From contig NZ_JAUSZL010000002.1 of NCBI RefSeq assembly GCF_030817535.1, positions 1,798,001 through 1,862,000 on the forward strand: a stretch of DNA of 64,000 nucleotides. Direction: 5' to 3'. Under the pieces are notes generated by a model. The model saw only the letters and a list, made by a program, of their open reading frames with translations. It did not search any database and was not told the origin of the DNA. How positions within the stretch are numbered: position 1 is the first letter of the stretch; each line of letters starts with the position of its first letter. Shown here piece after piece: positions 46,003 through 54,466 of this stretch. Both the position numbers and the translations under genes were made by a program. Source of the DNA: Streptomyces sp. V3I8. GTDB lineage: Bacteria > Actinomycetota > Actinomycetes > Streptomycetales > Streptomycetaceae.

Positions 46003-47301
46003 TCACTCCTGCGGTGTGGTCTCCTCCCGGATGACCTGCTGCGCCACCTTGAAGGCGCTGTTCGCCGCCGGTACGCCGCAGTAGACGGCCGCCTGGAGGA
46101 GCACCTCCTTGATCTCGACCGGGGTGAGGCCGTTGCGGAGGGCGGCCCGGGTGTGGAAGGCCAGCTCGTCGAGGTGGCCGCCCGCGACCAGGGCGGTGAG
46201 CGTGACACAGCTGCGCGAGCGCCGGTCGAGACCGGGCCGGTCCCAGATCTCGCCCCACGCGTAGCGGGTGACGAACTCCTGGAAGTCGCCGGAGAACTCG
46301 TCGGCCTGGGCCAGCGCCCGGTCCACGTGGGCGTCCCCGAGCACCTCGCGGCGGACCTTGAGGCCGGCGTCGTACGGATCGGCCCGGCCCACGACCGCCT
46401 CGGGCTGGGGGGCGGGGGCGATCTCGGCGACGGGTGACATCTGCTGCTGCGCGGCGGGCACCGGGTGCGCCGGCGGGACGACGACCGCCATCTGTCCGGT
46501 GGACGAGTCGTAGGCCGGCTGCTGCCAGGCGGTGGAGAAGTGCCGTACGAGGAGGTCCGTGACCGCGGCGGGCTGTTCGACGGGCACCAGGTGGGAGGCG
46601 CCGGGCACGACCGCGAGGCGGGCGTCGGGTATCCCGGCGACCAGGGTGCGGGCCTCGGCGGGCCCCGTGACCTGGTCGTCCGAGCCGACCAGGACGAGGG
46701 TCGGCACCCCGATCCGGCCGAGTTCGGCGCGGATGTCGAACGCGGCGAGCGCCTCGCAGGCGGCGATGTAGCAGCCCGGGTCCGTGGTGCGCACCATCTG
46801 CACGGCCCATTCGGTGATCGCGGGCTGCGCCGCGGCGAAACCGCTCGTGAACCAGCGCTCGGGGGACGTGCGCGCGATGGGGTCCAGGCCGTTCGACCGG
46901 ACGATCACACCGCGCTGGCGGAACTCGTCGGCCGTGCCGAAGCGCGGGGAGGCCGCGATCAGCGTCAGCGAGGCGAGACGGTCCGGGCGGCGCAGCGCCA
47001 GTTCGGCGCCCACCGCGCCGCCGAGCGCGCAGCCCGCGTAACCGAACCGCTGGACGCCGAGCGCGTCGAGGGTCGCCAGCAGCCGCTCGGCGAGCTCGGT
47101 GACCGATCCGGCCGGGTGCGCCGGCGCCCCGCCGTGGCCCGGCAGATCGAACCGGAAGATCCGCCACTGCTTGGCCAGCTCCGGAACCTGCCGGTCCCAC
47201 ATGTGCCAGGTGGTGCCGAGGGACGGCCCCAGGATCAGCACCGGGGCGTCCTCCGGCCCGTCAAAGCGGTACTGCAGCGTATTGATCATGGCTTCGGTCA
47301 C
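46003..47301 (-). CDS. pcaL: PcaL-type fusion: enol-lactonase-like plus 4-carboxymuconolactone decarboxylase
   Basis: A 432-residue fusion. Residues 1-260 are an alpha/beta-hydrolase like 3-oxoadipate enol-lactonase (PcaD), with oxyanion GPSLGT, acid Asp in VGSDDQV and His in GASHLVP. Residues 310-425 are a PcaC domain (RRSRSCVTLTALVAGGHLDEL, VEIKEVLLQAAVYCGVP). The nucleophile elbow reads GCALGG, with Ala where Ser is expected and Cys just before. The pathway would be protocatechuate degradation, but no other pca gene is adjacent. Confidence 0.88.
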   Translation of the reverse strand: MTEAMINTLQYRFDGPEDAPVLILGPSLGTTWHMWDRQVPELAKQWRIFRFDLPGHGGAPAHPAGSVTELAERLLATLDALGVQRFGYAGCALGGAVGAELALRRPDRLASLTLIAASPRFGTADEFRQRGVIVRSNGLDPIARTSPERWFTSGFAAAQPAITEWAVQMVRTTDPGCYIAACEALAAFDIRAELGRIGVPTLVLVGSDDQVTGPAEARTLVAGIPDARLAVVPGASHLVPVEQPAAVTDLLVRHFSTAWQQPAYDSSTGQMAVVVPPAHPVPAAQQQMSPVAEIAPAPQPEAVVGRADPYDAGLKVRREVLGDAHVDRALAQADEFSGDFQEFVTRYAWGEIWDRPGLDRRSRSCVTLTALVAGGHLDELAFHTRAALRNGLTPVEIKEVLLQAAVYCGVPAANSAFKVAQQVIREETTPQE

Positions 47302-47313
47302 GGGTTCACACCT

Positions 47314-47565
47314 TCATCTGTCACGATCCGTCACACACCCCCCCGCGAGACCTCCCCATACCTCCGCTGCTGGAGGCAGGTCCGCCACGTCCGGCTTCAC
47401 GTACCACTTCTCGGTCGTTTCCACATCGATGTGCCCGGCCCGCACGGCGAGTGGGTGATCCGGCACCCCGTTGTCCGCCAGGCAGGTCAAGCACGACGCC
47501 CGAGCATCGTACAGACGGACTCCGCGAGGGCCGTTCCCGTCCGTGGTTTCGCGGTCCCGAACGCG
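47314..47565 (-). pseudogene. C-terminal remnant of a tyrosine site-specific recombinase
   Basis: The minus-strand frame encodes GVRLYDARASCLTCLADNG, then VPDHPLAVRAGHIDVETTEKW and YVKPDVADLPPAAEVWGG. This matches the end of Streptomyces phage/element integrases: box II Arg region (LxDARxS, with His of DARH replaced by Ala), AGH, and the nucleophile Tyr in KWYV. The N-terminal and core domains are missing. It marks an old integration event beside the biosynthetic cluster. Confidence 0.65.
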
Positions 47566-47887
47566 CAACCGATGGCGGGAAGAGCCGCTCCGGTCTTCAA
47601 CCGGCCGTACGGACACGTGAAATCGGGCAGAAGACCGTCCGGCTGCCCCGCCTGCGCACACCGAGAATCCCCTGCGCCGGATGCAACAGGAGAGATCCGC
47701 GAGATATCGGCCTTTCGACACCGCGCCAGAAACCGCGTGAATTGCGGCCTCTTTCGGCGATGCGCTCGAATTGTGCGGCACGGGAGGCCTGTTCGAGTCC
47801 GGAAGGAGCAAGGGCATGACGGAATCCGAAGGGTCTGCCTCCGCCGACGGCCGGAAAGCGGAAGACGATCGCACCCTCGGCCGGAGC
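47566..47887. other. Non-coding stretch at the left edge of the biosynthetic cluster
   Basis: No supported gene or repeat. The upstream continuation of the recombinase is not recognisable, and no tRNA-like cloverleaf or attachment core could be identified by eye. Confidence 0.45.
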
Positions 47888-48994
47888 CTAACTCGGCCGG
47901 CCTGTGGAGTACGGCCCGGTGGGCTGGTAGTACTCGGTGAACAGCCGCCCCACCAGCTCCCCGCGGCTGGACACGCCGAGCTTTTCGAAGATCGCTTTGA
48001 TGTGGTCGCGCACGGTGTGCGGCGAGAGATGGAGCTCCTCGGAGATCCCGCTGGTGGACAGTCCGCGCGCCACCTGCTGGGTGACCTCGAGCTCCCGCTC
48101 CGACAGCTCGTAGGCCTGCACGACGAGCGGTGTGACGTCGGAGACCGGAGCGCGTTCGATGATCACCGCGGAGACGCCCAGGTGCCCGTCGGGCCCGCGC
48201 AGGCAGGACGCGTGGCACACCAGCCAGCGGCCGGTGCGGGTGCGCATCCTGATGCGCGCGGTGCCCCCGCCGCGCTCCTCGGCGATCGCCCTGGCCCGCA
48301 TCGCGGTGCCGTACGCCCACAGGGGTACGCGCAGACCGAGCGCGGTGAGCGAGGCGGGACCCTTCGGCATCTCCTCCAGATAGCGCCGCGCCTCGTCGTT
48401 GACCGAGACGAGGGTGCCCTGGGCGTCGAACAGCAGCAGTCCGGTGCCGGTCAGGGCGTCGCCGGAGGGATCAGGGCGCTGTTTGGCGTACGCCCTGATC
48501 AGGCGCGCGACCGGCGTGCTCAGGTCCTCCACGAACCTGCGCTCCCCGGCGGAGAACTCGGCCCGCCCCTTCTCCCGGAACAGGCTGACGTACCCGTGGG
48601 GGCGGCCGTCCACCCGGAGCACGGCCCGCAACTCGTCGTGCACTCCGCGCGGCGCCAGGAACCCCCGGTACAGGGAGCTGCGCTCGGGTTCGCCCCCCGT
48701 GGTGTCCCACAGGCTGACCACCGGCACCGGCGCCAGCGCGAGGTCCCGGAACAGGTTGATCTTCTCCGTGAACAGCTCGTACTGCCAGTAGACGGCACAG
48801 CTGTGATCCTCGATGTTCTCCGCGAAGATCGGCGACGTGATCATGCCGGTCTCCGGGTCGGTGGCCCGCCAGACGGCGGCGTCGTACGGGACCGCCCTGC
48901 GCAGTTGTGTCGCGAGCGTGCTGAACAGCGTGTGCGGGCTGTCCGCGCGTCCGGCGCGCAGGAGGAGCTCGTCACGACCGGGCGCAGTGGGCAT
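47888..48994 (-). CDS. LuxR-family regulator with sensory domain
   Basis: A 368-residue regulator. The N-terminal 290 residues resemble GAF/PAS sensor regions (AVPYDAAVWRATDPETG; GTGLLLFDAQGTLVSVNDEA is PAS-like). The C-terminus is a LuxR helix-turn-helix: YELSERELEVTQQVARGLS and LHLSPHTVRDHIKAIFEKLG. It lies at the edge of the 3-amino-4-hydroxybenzoate cluster on the same strand as its first genes, so it is a plausible cluster regulator. Boundary membership is inferred. Confidence 0.88.
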   Translation of the reverse strand: MPTAPGRDELLLRAGRADSPHTLFSTLATQLRRAVPYDAAVWRATDPETGMITSPIFAENIEDHSCAVYWQYELFTEKINLFRDLALAPVPVVSLWDTTGGEPERSSLYRGFLAPRGVHDELRAVLRVDGRPHGYVSLFREKGRAEFSAGERRFVEDLSTPVARLIRAYAKQRPDPSGDALTGTGLLLFDAQGTLVSVNDEARRYLEEMPKGPASLTALGLRVPLWAYGTAMRARAIAEERGGGTARIRMRTRTGRWLVCHASCLRGPDGHLGVSAVIIERAPVSDVTPLVVQAYELSERELEVTQQVARGLSTSGISEELHLSPHTVRDHIKAIFEKLGVSSRGELVGRLFTEYYQPTGPYSTGRPS

Positions 48995-49113
48995 CTGCGG
49001 CACTCCGTTCCGGGGTGGTCCACGGATGATGAGGTGACCCTTGCCTGTCCCAACTCCACACCACCGTACGCCACTCGGCGGTTCCCGGCCGGTGACGGCG
49101 GCGGAGCCGGCCG

Positions 49114-49476
49114 TCACCACACCTCGTCCGGCAGCCACTGCGCGTACCGCCGCGAACCTACGAGGACGGGCCCGTCCCCGCAGACGTCCACGGCCGGCAG
49201 GTCGGCCGCCTCCGGCATCCTCGGTATCTCCGGTCCGACGTAGAGCGCGTCGATCCGGACGTGCTGGATTCCGAGTGGCCGCAGCAGCGCCAGGAGTGCG
49301 GGCCAGGACAACCGGATCCACCGCTGGGTGGGTCCCAGCGCGGCGTGGAGCCGTTCTTCGCCGGTGAAGGCGAGGCCGACCCGCTCCTGGCCGGCACCCG
49401 GCCGGGCCGTACGCACGACGGCCGCCGCACCACCGAGGTCGTCGCCCCGGACCGGGACGTACAGGAGCGCGTCCAC
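49114..49476 (-). CDS. SAV_915-type small protein
   Basis: A 120-residue protein opening with DALLYVPVRGDDLG, followed by VGLAFTGEERLHAALGPTQRWIRLS. This matches the Streptomyces SAV_915 family of unknown role. It starts at GTG 49476, four bases after the stop of the dehydroquinate-synthase-II-like gene, so it could be co-transcribed. No enzyme motif is visible. Confidence 0.75.
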   Translation of the reverse strand: MDALLYVPVRGDDLGGAAAVVRTARPGAGQERVGLAFTGEERLHAALGPTQRWIRLSWPALLALLRPLGIQHVRIDALYVGPEIPRMPEAADLPAVDVCGDGPVLVGSRRYAQWLPDEVW

Positions 49477-49480
49477 CGCG

Positions 49481-50587
49481 TCACGTCTCGAGGCAGAACT
49501 CGTCGAGCGGGTATCCGACGTGCCGGTCCTCCGTCGGCAGGAAGCCGAGCACCTTGTCGCCGGGCTTGAGCTCGGTGCTGTTGAGGACCTTGCCGCCCGG
49601 GCCGAGCACCCGTACGTGCCAGTCGTCCTGCAGGATCAGATTGACCTCATGGCCGTCGGCGGAGACCGCGTTCACCGAGATCAGCGGCCTGGTCTCGATC
49701 TTGACCCGGCCGACGGTGACGAGCCTGGTGCGGCCCTCGACGTCGGACGCCACGACCTTGCTGCCGGCCTTCAGTTCGCTGAGGTAGTTGGTGCGGCCGT
49801 CCTTGGACAGCGTGTACGAGTGGATGGCGCCGGCGTTCACCCGGAACGGGCGGGTCGGCATGTACGGCAGCGGATGTGTCTCGCTGACGCACAGGATCAT
49901 GCCCTTGGAGTGCGACCCGACCAGGATGCCCTCGTCCTTGCGGAAGTAGGTGCAGGTGTCGACGCAGGCGCGCTCGCCCATGCCCACGTGCTCGGTGCCG
50001 ACGACCTCGAGTTCGGTCAGGGTCAGGTCGGGGGTCTCGGCGTTGACCACGGTCTTCAGGGCGGTGGCGTCGCCGACCTTGCGGGGCGCCATCATGACGC
50101 CGTCGGAGCCGTGCTCGAGCACGCCGAAGATGATCTCGGCCTCCTCGACGTCGGCCGCCACCGTGATCAGGCTGCCCCGGGAGGAGGCGGACGCCGCGAT
50201 GACGATCTCCAGCGGGATCTTGGTCGGGTCGCGGAAGAGCAGCAGGCTCCACTGCTCGGTGCGCGCCGACTGGCAGGCGTCCTCCAGCGTCCCGGCATCG
50301 ACGATCTCCACGAACCGGCCGAATTCCAGCCCCGGGTGTTCGAGCTTCAGCTCGGCGGGGGTGATTTTGTGGAAGTCGGGGTCCACGATGACCACGGTCG
50401 CCTCGCCGAAGTCCTCCGGAAGGGTCTTGCCGCGGGGGAACAGCACCTTGGTGACGGTCGGGGGCAGGCCCTCCAGGGCTGCCGGGTCCGCCACGACGAT
50501 GCCGTCGACCCGCTGGTGCAGCGCCTCCTGGACGATGGCGTCCCGCGCCTCGTCGACGTTGCGGATGTCCAGCCAGCTGAGCTTCAT
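49481..50587 (-). CDS. griH: GriH-type 3-amino-4-hydroxybenzoate synthase (dehydroquinate synthase II family)
   Basis: A 368-residue member of the archaeal-type dehydroquinate synthase II family. In grixazone biosynthesis GriH converts the C7 product of GriI into 3-amino-4-hydroxybenzoate without oxidation. Family features include MKLSWLDIR, FGVLEHGSDGVMMAPR and GERACVDTCTYFRKDEGILVGSHSKG. It lies 18 bases downstream of the GriI-type aldolase, the invariant partner. The pair is diagnostic for 3,4-AHBA-derived metabolites. Archaeal shikimate function is unlikely because the gene is in a cluster with the aldolase and a tyrosinase-like oxidase. Confidence 0.93.
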   Translation of the reverse strand: MKLSWLDIRNVDEARDAIVQEALHQRVDGIVVADPAALEGLPPTVTKVLFPRGKTLPEDFGEATVVIVDPDFHKITPAELKLEHPGLEFGRFVEIVDAGTLEDACQSARTEQWSLLLFRDPTKIPLEIVIAASASSRGSLITVAADVEEAEIIFGVLEHGSDGVMMAPRKVGDATALKTVVNAETPDLTLTELEVVGTEHVGMGERACVDTCTYFRKDEGILVGSHSKGMILCVSETHPLPYMPTRPFRVNAGAIHSYTLSKDGRTNYLSELKAGSKVVASDVEGRTRLVTVGRVKIETRPLISVNAVSADGHEVNLILQDDWHVRVLGPGGKVLNSTELKPGDKVLGFLPTEDRHVGYPLDEFCLET

Positions 50588-50605
50588 GTGCGGGGCTCCT
50601 AGAGG

Positions 50606-51379
50606 TCACTCGCTGTGGATGAGGTCGGCCAGCTTCGCGGCCATGACGCCGGGATCGGGCGCCTCGAAGACGTTGCGGCCCATGGCCACGCCCGCGACGC
50701 CCGCGCTCAGCGCCTCGCCGACGTGGGCAAGGACCTGGCCCTCGTCGTCGTTGCGCGGACCGCCGACGGTGATGACCGGGACGGGAGAGCGGGAGGTGAT
50801 CTCCTTCATCTCCGTCACCGAGCCGACGTACGGGGCCTTCACCAGGTCGGCGCCGAGATCAGCGGCCAGGGTCACCGCGTGCGCCACCAGTGCGGGGTCG
50901 CGCGGATCGCTGATCCGGGGGCCGCGGGGGTACATCATCGCCAGCAGCGGTACGTTCCAGCGGTCGCAGGCTTCGGCGACCGCCGCCAGATCGGATATCT
51001 GCCGCTGCTCGCCGTCCGAGCCCAGGTTGACGTGCACGCTCACCGCGTCCGCGCCCAGCCGCAGGCTCTCCTCGACGCCGGCCACCAGGTACTTGGCGTC
51101 CGGGTCGGGAGCGTGCACGGTACTGGCGCTCAGGTGGACGATGAGCGAGGTGCTGCCGAACCAGGCGGGATCGACGTGCCGGAGACTGCCTTTGTGCAGG
51201 ACGATCGCGTCCACCCGGTTGGCGGCCAGCCGGCCCACGAGCGTGTCGAGCCCTTCGGCGCCGGTGATCGGTCCCTGGCTCACCGAGTGGTCCAGCGGCA
51301 CGATGAACAACCGTTCGGAATCGTTTCGGTAGAGGCGCCGCAGACGGAGTCGCCTGCCGAACGCGCCGTTGGAGATCAT
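50606..51379 (-). CDS. griI: GriI-type aldolase (DhnA/AroA' family)
   Basis: A 257-residue class I aldolase of the DhnA type. GriI joins aspartate-4-semialdehyde and dihydroxyacetone phosphate to the C7 precursor of 3-amino-4-hydroxybenzoate. Visible motifs are VPLDHSVSQGP, VSVHVNLGSD, MMYPRGP, the Schiff-base Lys in ADLVKAPYVGS and VITVGGPRNDDE. ATG 51379 has GAGGAAACCCC upstream. It is divergent from the ammonia-lyase gene; the 160-base gap between them must hold promoters for both arms of the cluster. Confidence 0.94.
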   Translation of the reverse strand: MISNGAFGRRLRLRRLYRNDSERLFIVPLDHSVSQGPITGAEGLDTLVGRLAANRVDAIVLHKGSLRHVDPAWFGSTSLIVHLSASTVHAPDPDAKYLVAGVEESLRLGADAVSVHVNLGSDGEQRQISDLAAVAEACDRWNVPLLAMMYPRGPRISDPRDPALVAHAVTLAADLGADLVKAPYVGSVTEMKEITSRSPVPVITVGGPRNDDEGQVLAHVGEALSAGVAGVAMGRNVFEAPDPGVMAAKLADLIHSE

Positions 51380-51454
51380 TGGGGTTTCCTCATTTCTCCG
51401 TGCCGGTCTTGCACCAACCCTGAAGAGGGCAGCTATCTTCGGTGTCTCATTCAC

Positions 51455-51481
51455 ATATCGCGTGCGACGCCTTTCCGATAT
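51455..51481. promoter_or_regulatory. Inverted repeat in the divergent promoter region
   Basis: ATATCG (51455-51460) and CGATAT (51476-51481) flank 15 bases in the gap between the aldolase and ammonia-lyase genes. Short arms make this a weak operator candidate, but its position allows control of both directions. Confidence 0.3.
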
Positions 51482-51539
51482 CGACGGGGAACATCAGCGG
51501 TCAAGACTCTTGGGAAACCGGCGAGAAAGGTGTCCACAA

Positions 51540-53138
51540 GTGACGACCATGAAAATTGACGGGCACGGCCTGAGCATCGCCCAGACCGTGGCCGCCGCGT
51601 CCCGCGAAGGTTCGGAATTCGCGGTCTCCGAGGACGCGTTACGGGCGATGAACGCCTCCCGGAACCTGAAATTGGAGATCCTCGCGACCGGCAAGCCCAT
51701 CTACGGGGTGACGACGGGTTTCGGCGACAGCGTCAACCGGCAGATATCGCCGGAGAAGACCGCGCGACTGCAGAACGAGCTGATCCGCTACCACCTGAAC
51801 GGAACCGGCCCGCTGGCCTCCGACGAGGTCGTGCGCGCCACCCTGCTGATCCGCGCCAACTGCCTGGCCCGGGGCAACTCCGGCGTCAGCCTCCCCGTGG
51901 TGGACCTGCTGCTGGACTTCCTCCGGCACGACATCCTGCCGACCGTCCCCGAGCGCGGCTCGGTCGGCGCCAGCGGCGACCTCGTCCCGCTCTGCTACCT
52001 CGCCCACGCCCTGACGGGCCAGGGCAGGGTGCGCCACCACGGCGAGACACGTCAGGCCGCGGAGGTGCTGGCCGAACTGGGCCTGGAGCCGGTGACACTG
52101 GAGGCCAAGGACGGGCTGGCGCTGATCAACGGCACCTCCTTCAGTTCGGCGTTCGCGGTCCTGAACACCGAGGCGGCGGCCGAACTCGCCGACGTGGCCG
52201 ACATCTGCACCGCCCTGGCCAGCGAGGGGATGCTCGGCAACCGGGGCCACTACGCGCCGTTCATCCACAACGAGAAGCCGCACGCCGGCCAGGGCGACAG
52301 CGCCGCGTTCGTCCACGATCTGCTCGAGGGCTCCTCACTGGCGATGACGTACGACCAGGTCGTCGACCTGAACGTCCCGCTGGACGGCCGGCACTACCAG
52401 AAGCTCACGCGCAGCATCCAGGACCGCTATTCGCTGCGCTGCGCCCCGCATGTCAACGGCGTCCTGCGGGACATGCTCGACTGGGTCCGCGCCTGGATGA
52501 CGGTGGAGATCAACTCCTCCAGCGACAACCCGCTGTTCGACCCCTCCACGGGCGCCGTGTACAGCGGCGGCAACTTCTACGGCGGGCACGTCGTCACCGC
52601 GATGGACTCGCTGAAGACGGCCGTCGCCGGCATCGCCGACCTGCTCGACCGGCAGCTCGCGCTCCTGGTCGACGAGAAGTTCAACAACGGCCTCACACCG
52701 AACCTGATCGCCCGGGTGGCCGACGACGACACCGAGGCCGGGCTCCAGCACGGCTTCAAGGGCATGCAGATCGCGTGCTCGTCGCTCACCGCCGAGGCAC
52801 TCAAGCACGCGGGACCGGCCTCCACGTTCTCCCGCTCCACCGAGGCCCACAACCAGGACAAGGTCAGCATGGCCCCGATCGCGGCGCGCGACGCGCGCAA
52901 CGTGATCGAGCTGACCCGTGAGGTCGCGGCCATCCACCTGCTCGCCGCCTGCCAGGCCGTCGAACTGCGCGGCGTCGACGAGATGAGCCCTCGGACCAAG
53001 GCCGTGCACGCACGCATCCGCAAGGAGGTCCCCTTCGCCGCCAAGGACCGGCAGATGGACGGTGACATCGCCGCGGTCGTGGAGATGATCATCTCCGGCG
53101 CCGTCACCGAGGCCGCTCGGGCGGGAGGGAACCTGTGA
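51540..53138 (+). CDS. MIO-dependent aromatic amino acid ammonia-lyase (probable tyrosine type)
   Basis: A 532-residue lyase. The Ala-Ser-Gly triad that forms the MIO group is in GSVGASGDLVPL (residues 144-146), the catalytic Tyr in PIYGVTTGFGD, and INSSSDNPLF and GGNFYGGHVV are conserved. The substrate dyad is Tyr84-His85 (IRYHLNG), neither the SH of histidase nor the HL or FL of typical TAL and PAL. Context (UbiD decarboxylase, AHBA genes) favours tyrosine to p-coumarate. GTG 51540 has GAAAGG nine bases before it; ATG 51549 is the alternative. Confidence 0.9.
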   Translation: MTTMKIDGHGLSIAQTVAAASREGSEFAVSEDALRAMNASRNLKLEILATGKPIYGVTTGFGDSVNRQISPEKTARLQNELIRYHLNGTGPLASDEVVRATLLIRANCLARGNSGVSLPVVDLLLDFLRHDILPTVPERGSVGASGDLVPLCYLAHALTGQGRVRHHGETRQAAEVLAELGLEPVTLEAKDGLALINGTSFSSAFAVLNTEAAAELADVADICTALASEGMLGNRGHYAPFIHNEKPHAGQGDSAAFVHDLLEGSSLAMTYDQVVDLNVPLDGRHYQKLTRSIQDRYSLRCAPHVNGVLRDMLDWVRAWMTVEINSSSDNPLFDPSTGAVYSGGNFYGGHVVTAMDSLKTAVAGIADLLDRQLALLVDEKFNNGLTPNLIARVADDDTEAGLQHGFKGMQIACSSLTAEALKHAGPASTFSRSTEAHNQDKVSMAPIAARDARNVIELTREVAAIHLLAACQAVELRGVDEMSPRTKAVHARIRKEVPFAAKDRQMDGDIAAVVEMIISGAVTEAARAGGNL

Positions 53139-54463
53139 CCGCCACCGCGAACACCGGGGTGGCCCCCTCCGGTCCGGCGTCCGGCCCGCTGCCGGCCATC
53201 GGTGACTGGAAGTCCTTCGACGAACTGCGGGCGCTCCAGCAGGAGCGGATCGAGCCGACGCTGTGGCACGCCCTCGACTCACCGTTCTACGCCGAGCGTC
53301 TGAAGGCCGGGCAGAAGCTGTCCACGGTGGGCCTCACCGGGAAGTCGGACCTGCGCGACAGTTACCCGTTCGGCATGCTCGGCGTGCCCAGGGAGCGGCT
53401 GGCCTCCTACCACGAGTCCAGCGGCAGCACCGGCAACCCGACCCCCGCCTACTTCACCCAGGCGGAGTGGACCGACCTGGCCGACCGGTTCGTCCGCAAG
53501 GCCGTCCCGCTCGGTCCGCAGGACACCATGCTGGTGCGCATCCCCTACGGACTGGTGCTCGCCGGGCACATGGCCCACTGGGCCGCCATGCGCAGCGGTG
53601 CGACCGTCGTCCCCGGCGACTGCCGCTCGCTCGCGGTGCCCTACGCGCGGGTCGTGCGCGTGCTGCGCGACCTCGAGGTGACGCTGACCTGGTCGACGCC
53701 GAGCGAGAGCCTGCTGTGGGTCGCCGCGGCCAAGGCCGCCGGCCACCCCGCCGATTCCTTCACGTCGCTGCGGGCTCTGTACGTGGCGGGCGAACCGATG
53801 AGCAACGCGCGCCGCCGCCGGATCGAGGAGATCTGGGACGCCCCGGTGATCGAGGAGTACGGCTGCACCGAGGTCGGCCCGCTGGGCAGTGACTGCCCGT
53901 ACGGCCGGATGCACTTCTGGGCCGACCGGGTGCTGCCGGAGATCTACGACCCGCAGACCGGGGAGATCGCCGCCGAGGGCGCCGGGCAGCTGGTCATCAC
54001 CCCGCTGTACCGCGAAGCGATGCCTTTGGTGCGCTACAACCTCGAGGACCTGGTGGAACTGCGGTACGAGGACTGCCCCTGCGGGTGGAACCTCCCCACC
54101 GTGCGGGTCATGGGCCGGCTCGGCCAGGGCCACACGGTGGCCGGACGGCGTCTCGGGCAGATCCAGGTGGAGGAGATGGTCCACCGGCTTCCCGCCTCCC
54201 ACGGCGTGCTGTTCTGGCGGGCCAGGGCCGAACAGGACCGTCTGGTGGTCGAGTTCGAGGCGCCCGGTCCGGACGGCGAAGAGGCCGCCGCGTCGCTCGC
54301 GGCGTCCGTCGAGACGGAGCTCGGGGTGCCCTGTGCGGCCGGCGCGGTGCCCGAGGGCACCCTGGTGCCGACCGCGTTGCTGGCGGAGCAGCTGGACGCC
54401 ATGAAGCCGCGCAAGCTGTTCGGGCCCGACGAGGACTGGGGGCAAGCCGTTGTCCGGGGTTGA
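53135..54463 (+). CDS. PaaK-like AMP-forming ligase
   Basis: A 442-residue adenylate-forming enzyme of the phenylacetate-CoA ligase type. The P-loop reads HESSGSTGNPTP, the adenine-binding motif YGCTEVGPLGSDC and the later VRYNLEDLVEL; CPCG is the family's Cys motif. Its GTG start overlaps the lyase stop by four bases. In bagremycin/ferroverdin-type clusters a ligase of this kind is expected to activate 3,4-AHBA for ester formation with p-vinylphenol, or p-coumarate. The exact acceptor cannot be read from sequence. Confidence 0.88.
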   Translation: MTATANTGVAPSGPASGPLPAIGDWKSFDELRALQQERIEPTLWHALDSPFYAERLKAGQKLSTVGLTGKSDLRDSYPFGMLGVPRERLASYHESSGSTGNPTPAYFTQAEWTDLADRFVRKAVPLGPQDTMLVRIPYGLVLAGHMAHWAAMRSGATVVPGDCRSLAVPYARVVRVLRDLEVTLTWSTPSESLLWVAAAKAAGHPADSFTSLRALYVAGEPMSNARRRRIEEIWDAPVIEEYGCTEVGPLGSDCPYGRMHFWADRVLPEIYDPQTGEIAAEGAGQLVITPLYREAMPLVRYNLEDLVELRYEDCPCGWNLPTVRVMGRLGQGHTVAGRRLGQIQVEEMVHRLPASHGVLFWRARAEQDRLVVEFEAPGPDGEEAAASLAASVETELGVPCAAGAVPEGTLVPTALLAEQLDAMKPRKLFGPDEDWGQAVVRG

Positions 54464-54466
54464 GAC

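Noticed and set aside
45959..46513. Plus-strand frames antisense to pcaL and the metallo-hydrolase
   Set aside because: The minus-strand genes carry full catalytic motifs and ribosome sites.
47302..47345. Attachment site or tRNA next to the recombinase remnant
   Set aside because: No tRNA fold or clear repeated core was found by eye in this short stretch.
49481..50587. GriH-type gene as a primary-metabolism dehydroquinate synthase
   Set aside because: Bacteria such as Streptomyces use AroB for shikimate; the adjacent GriI-type aldolase and the cluster context indicate the AHBA pathway.
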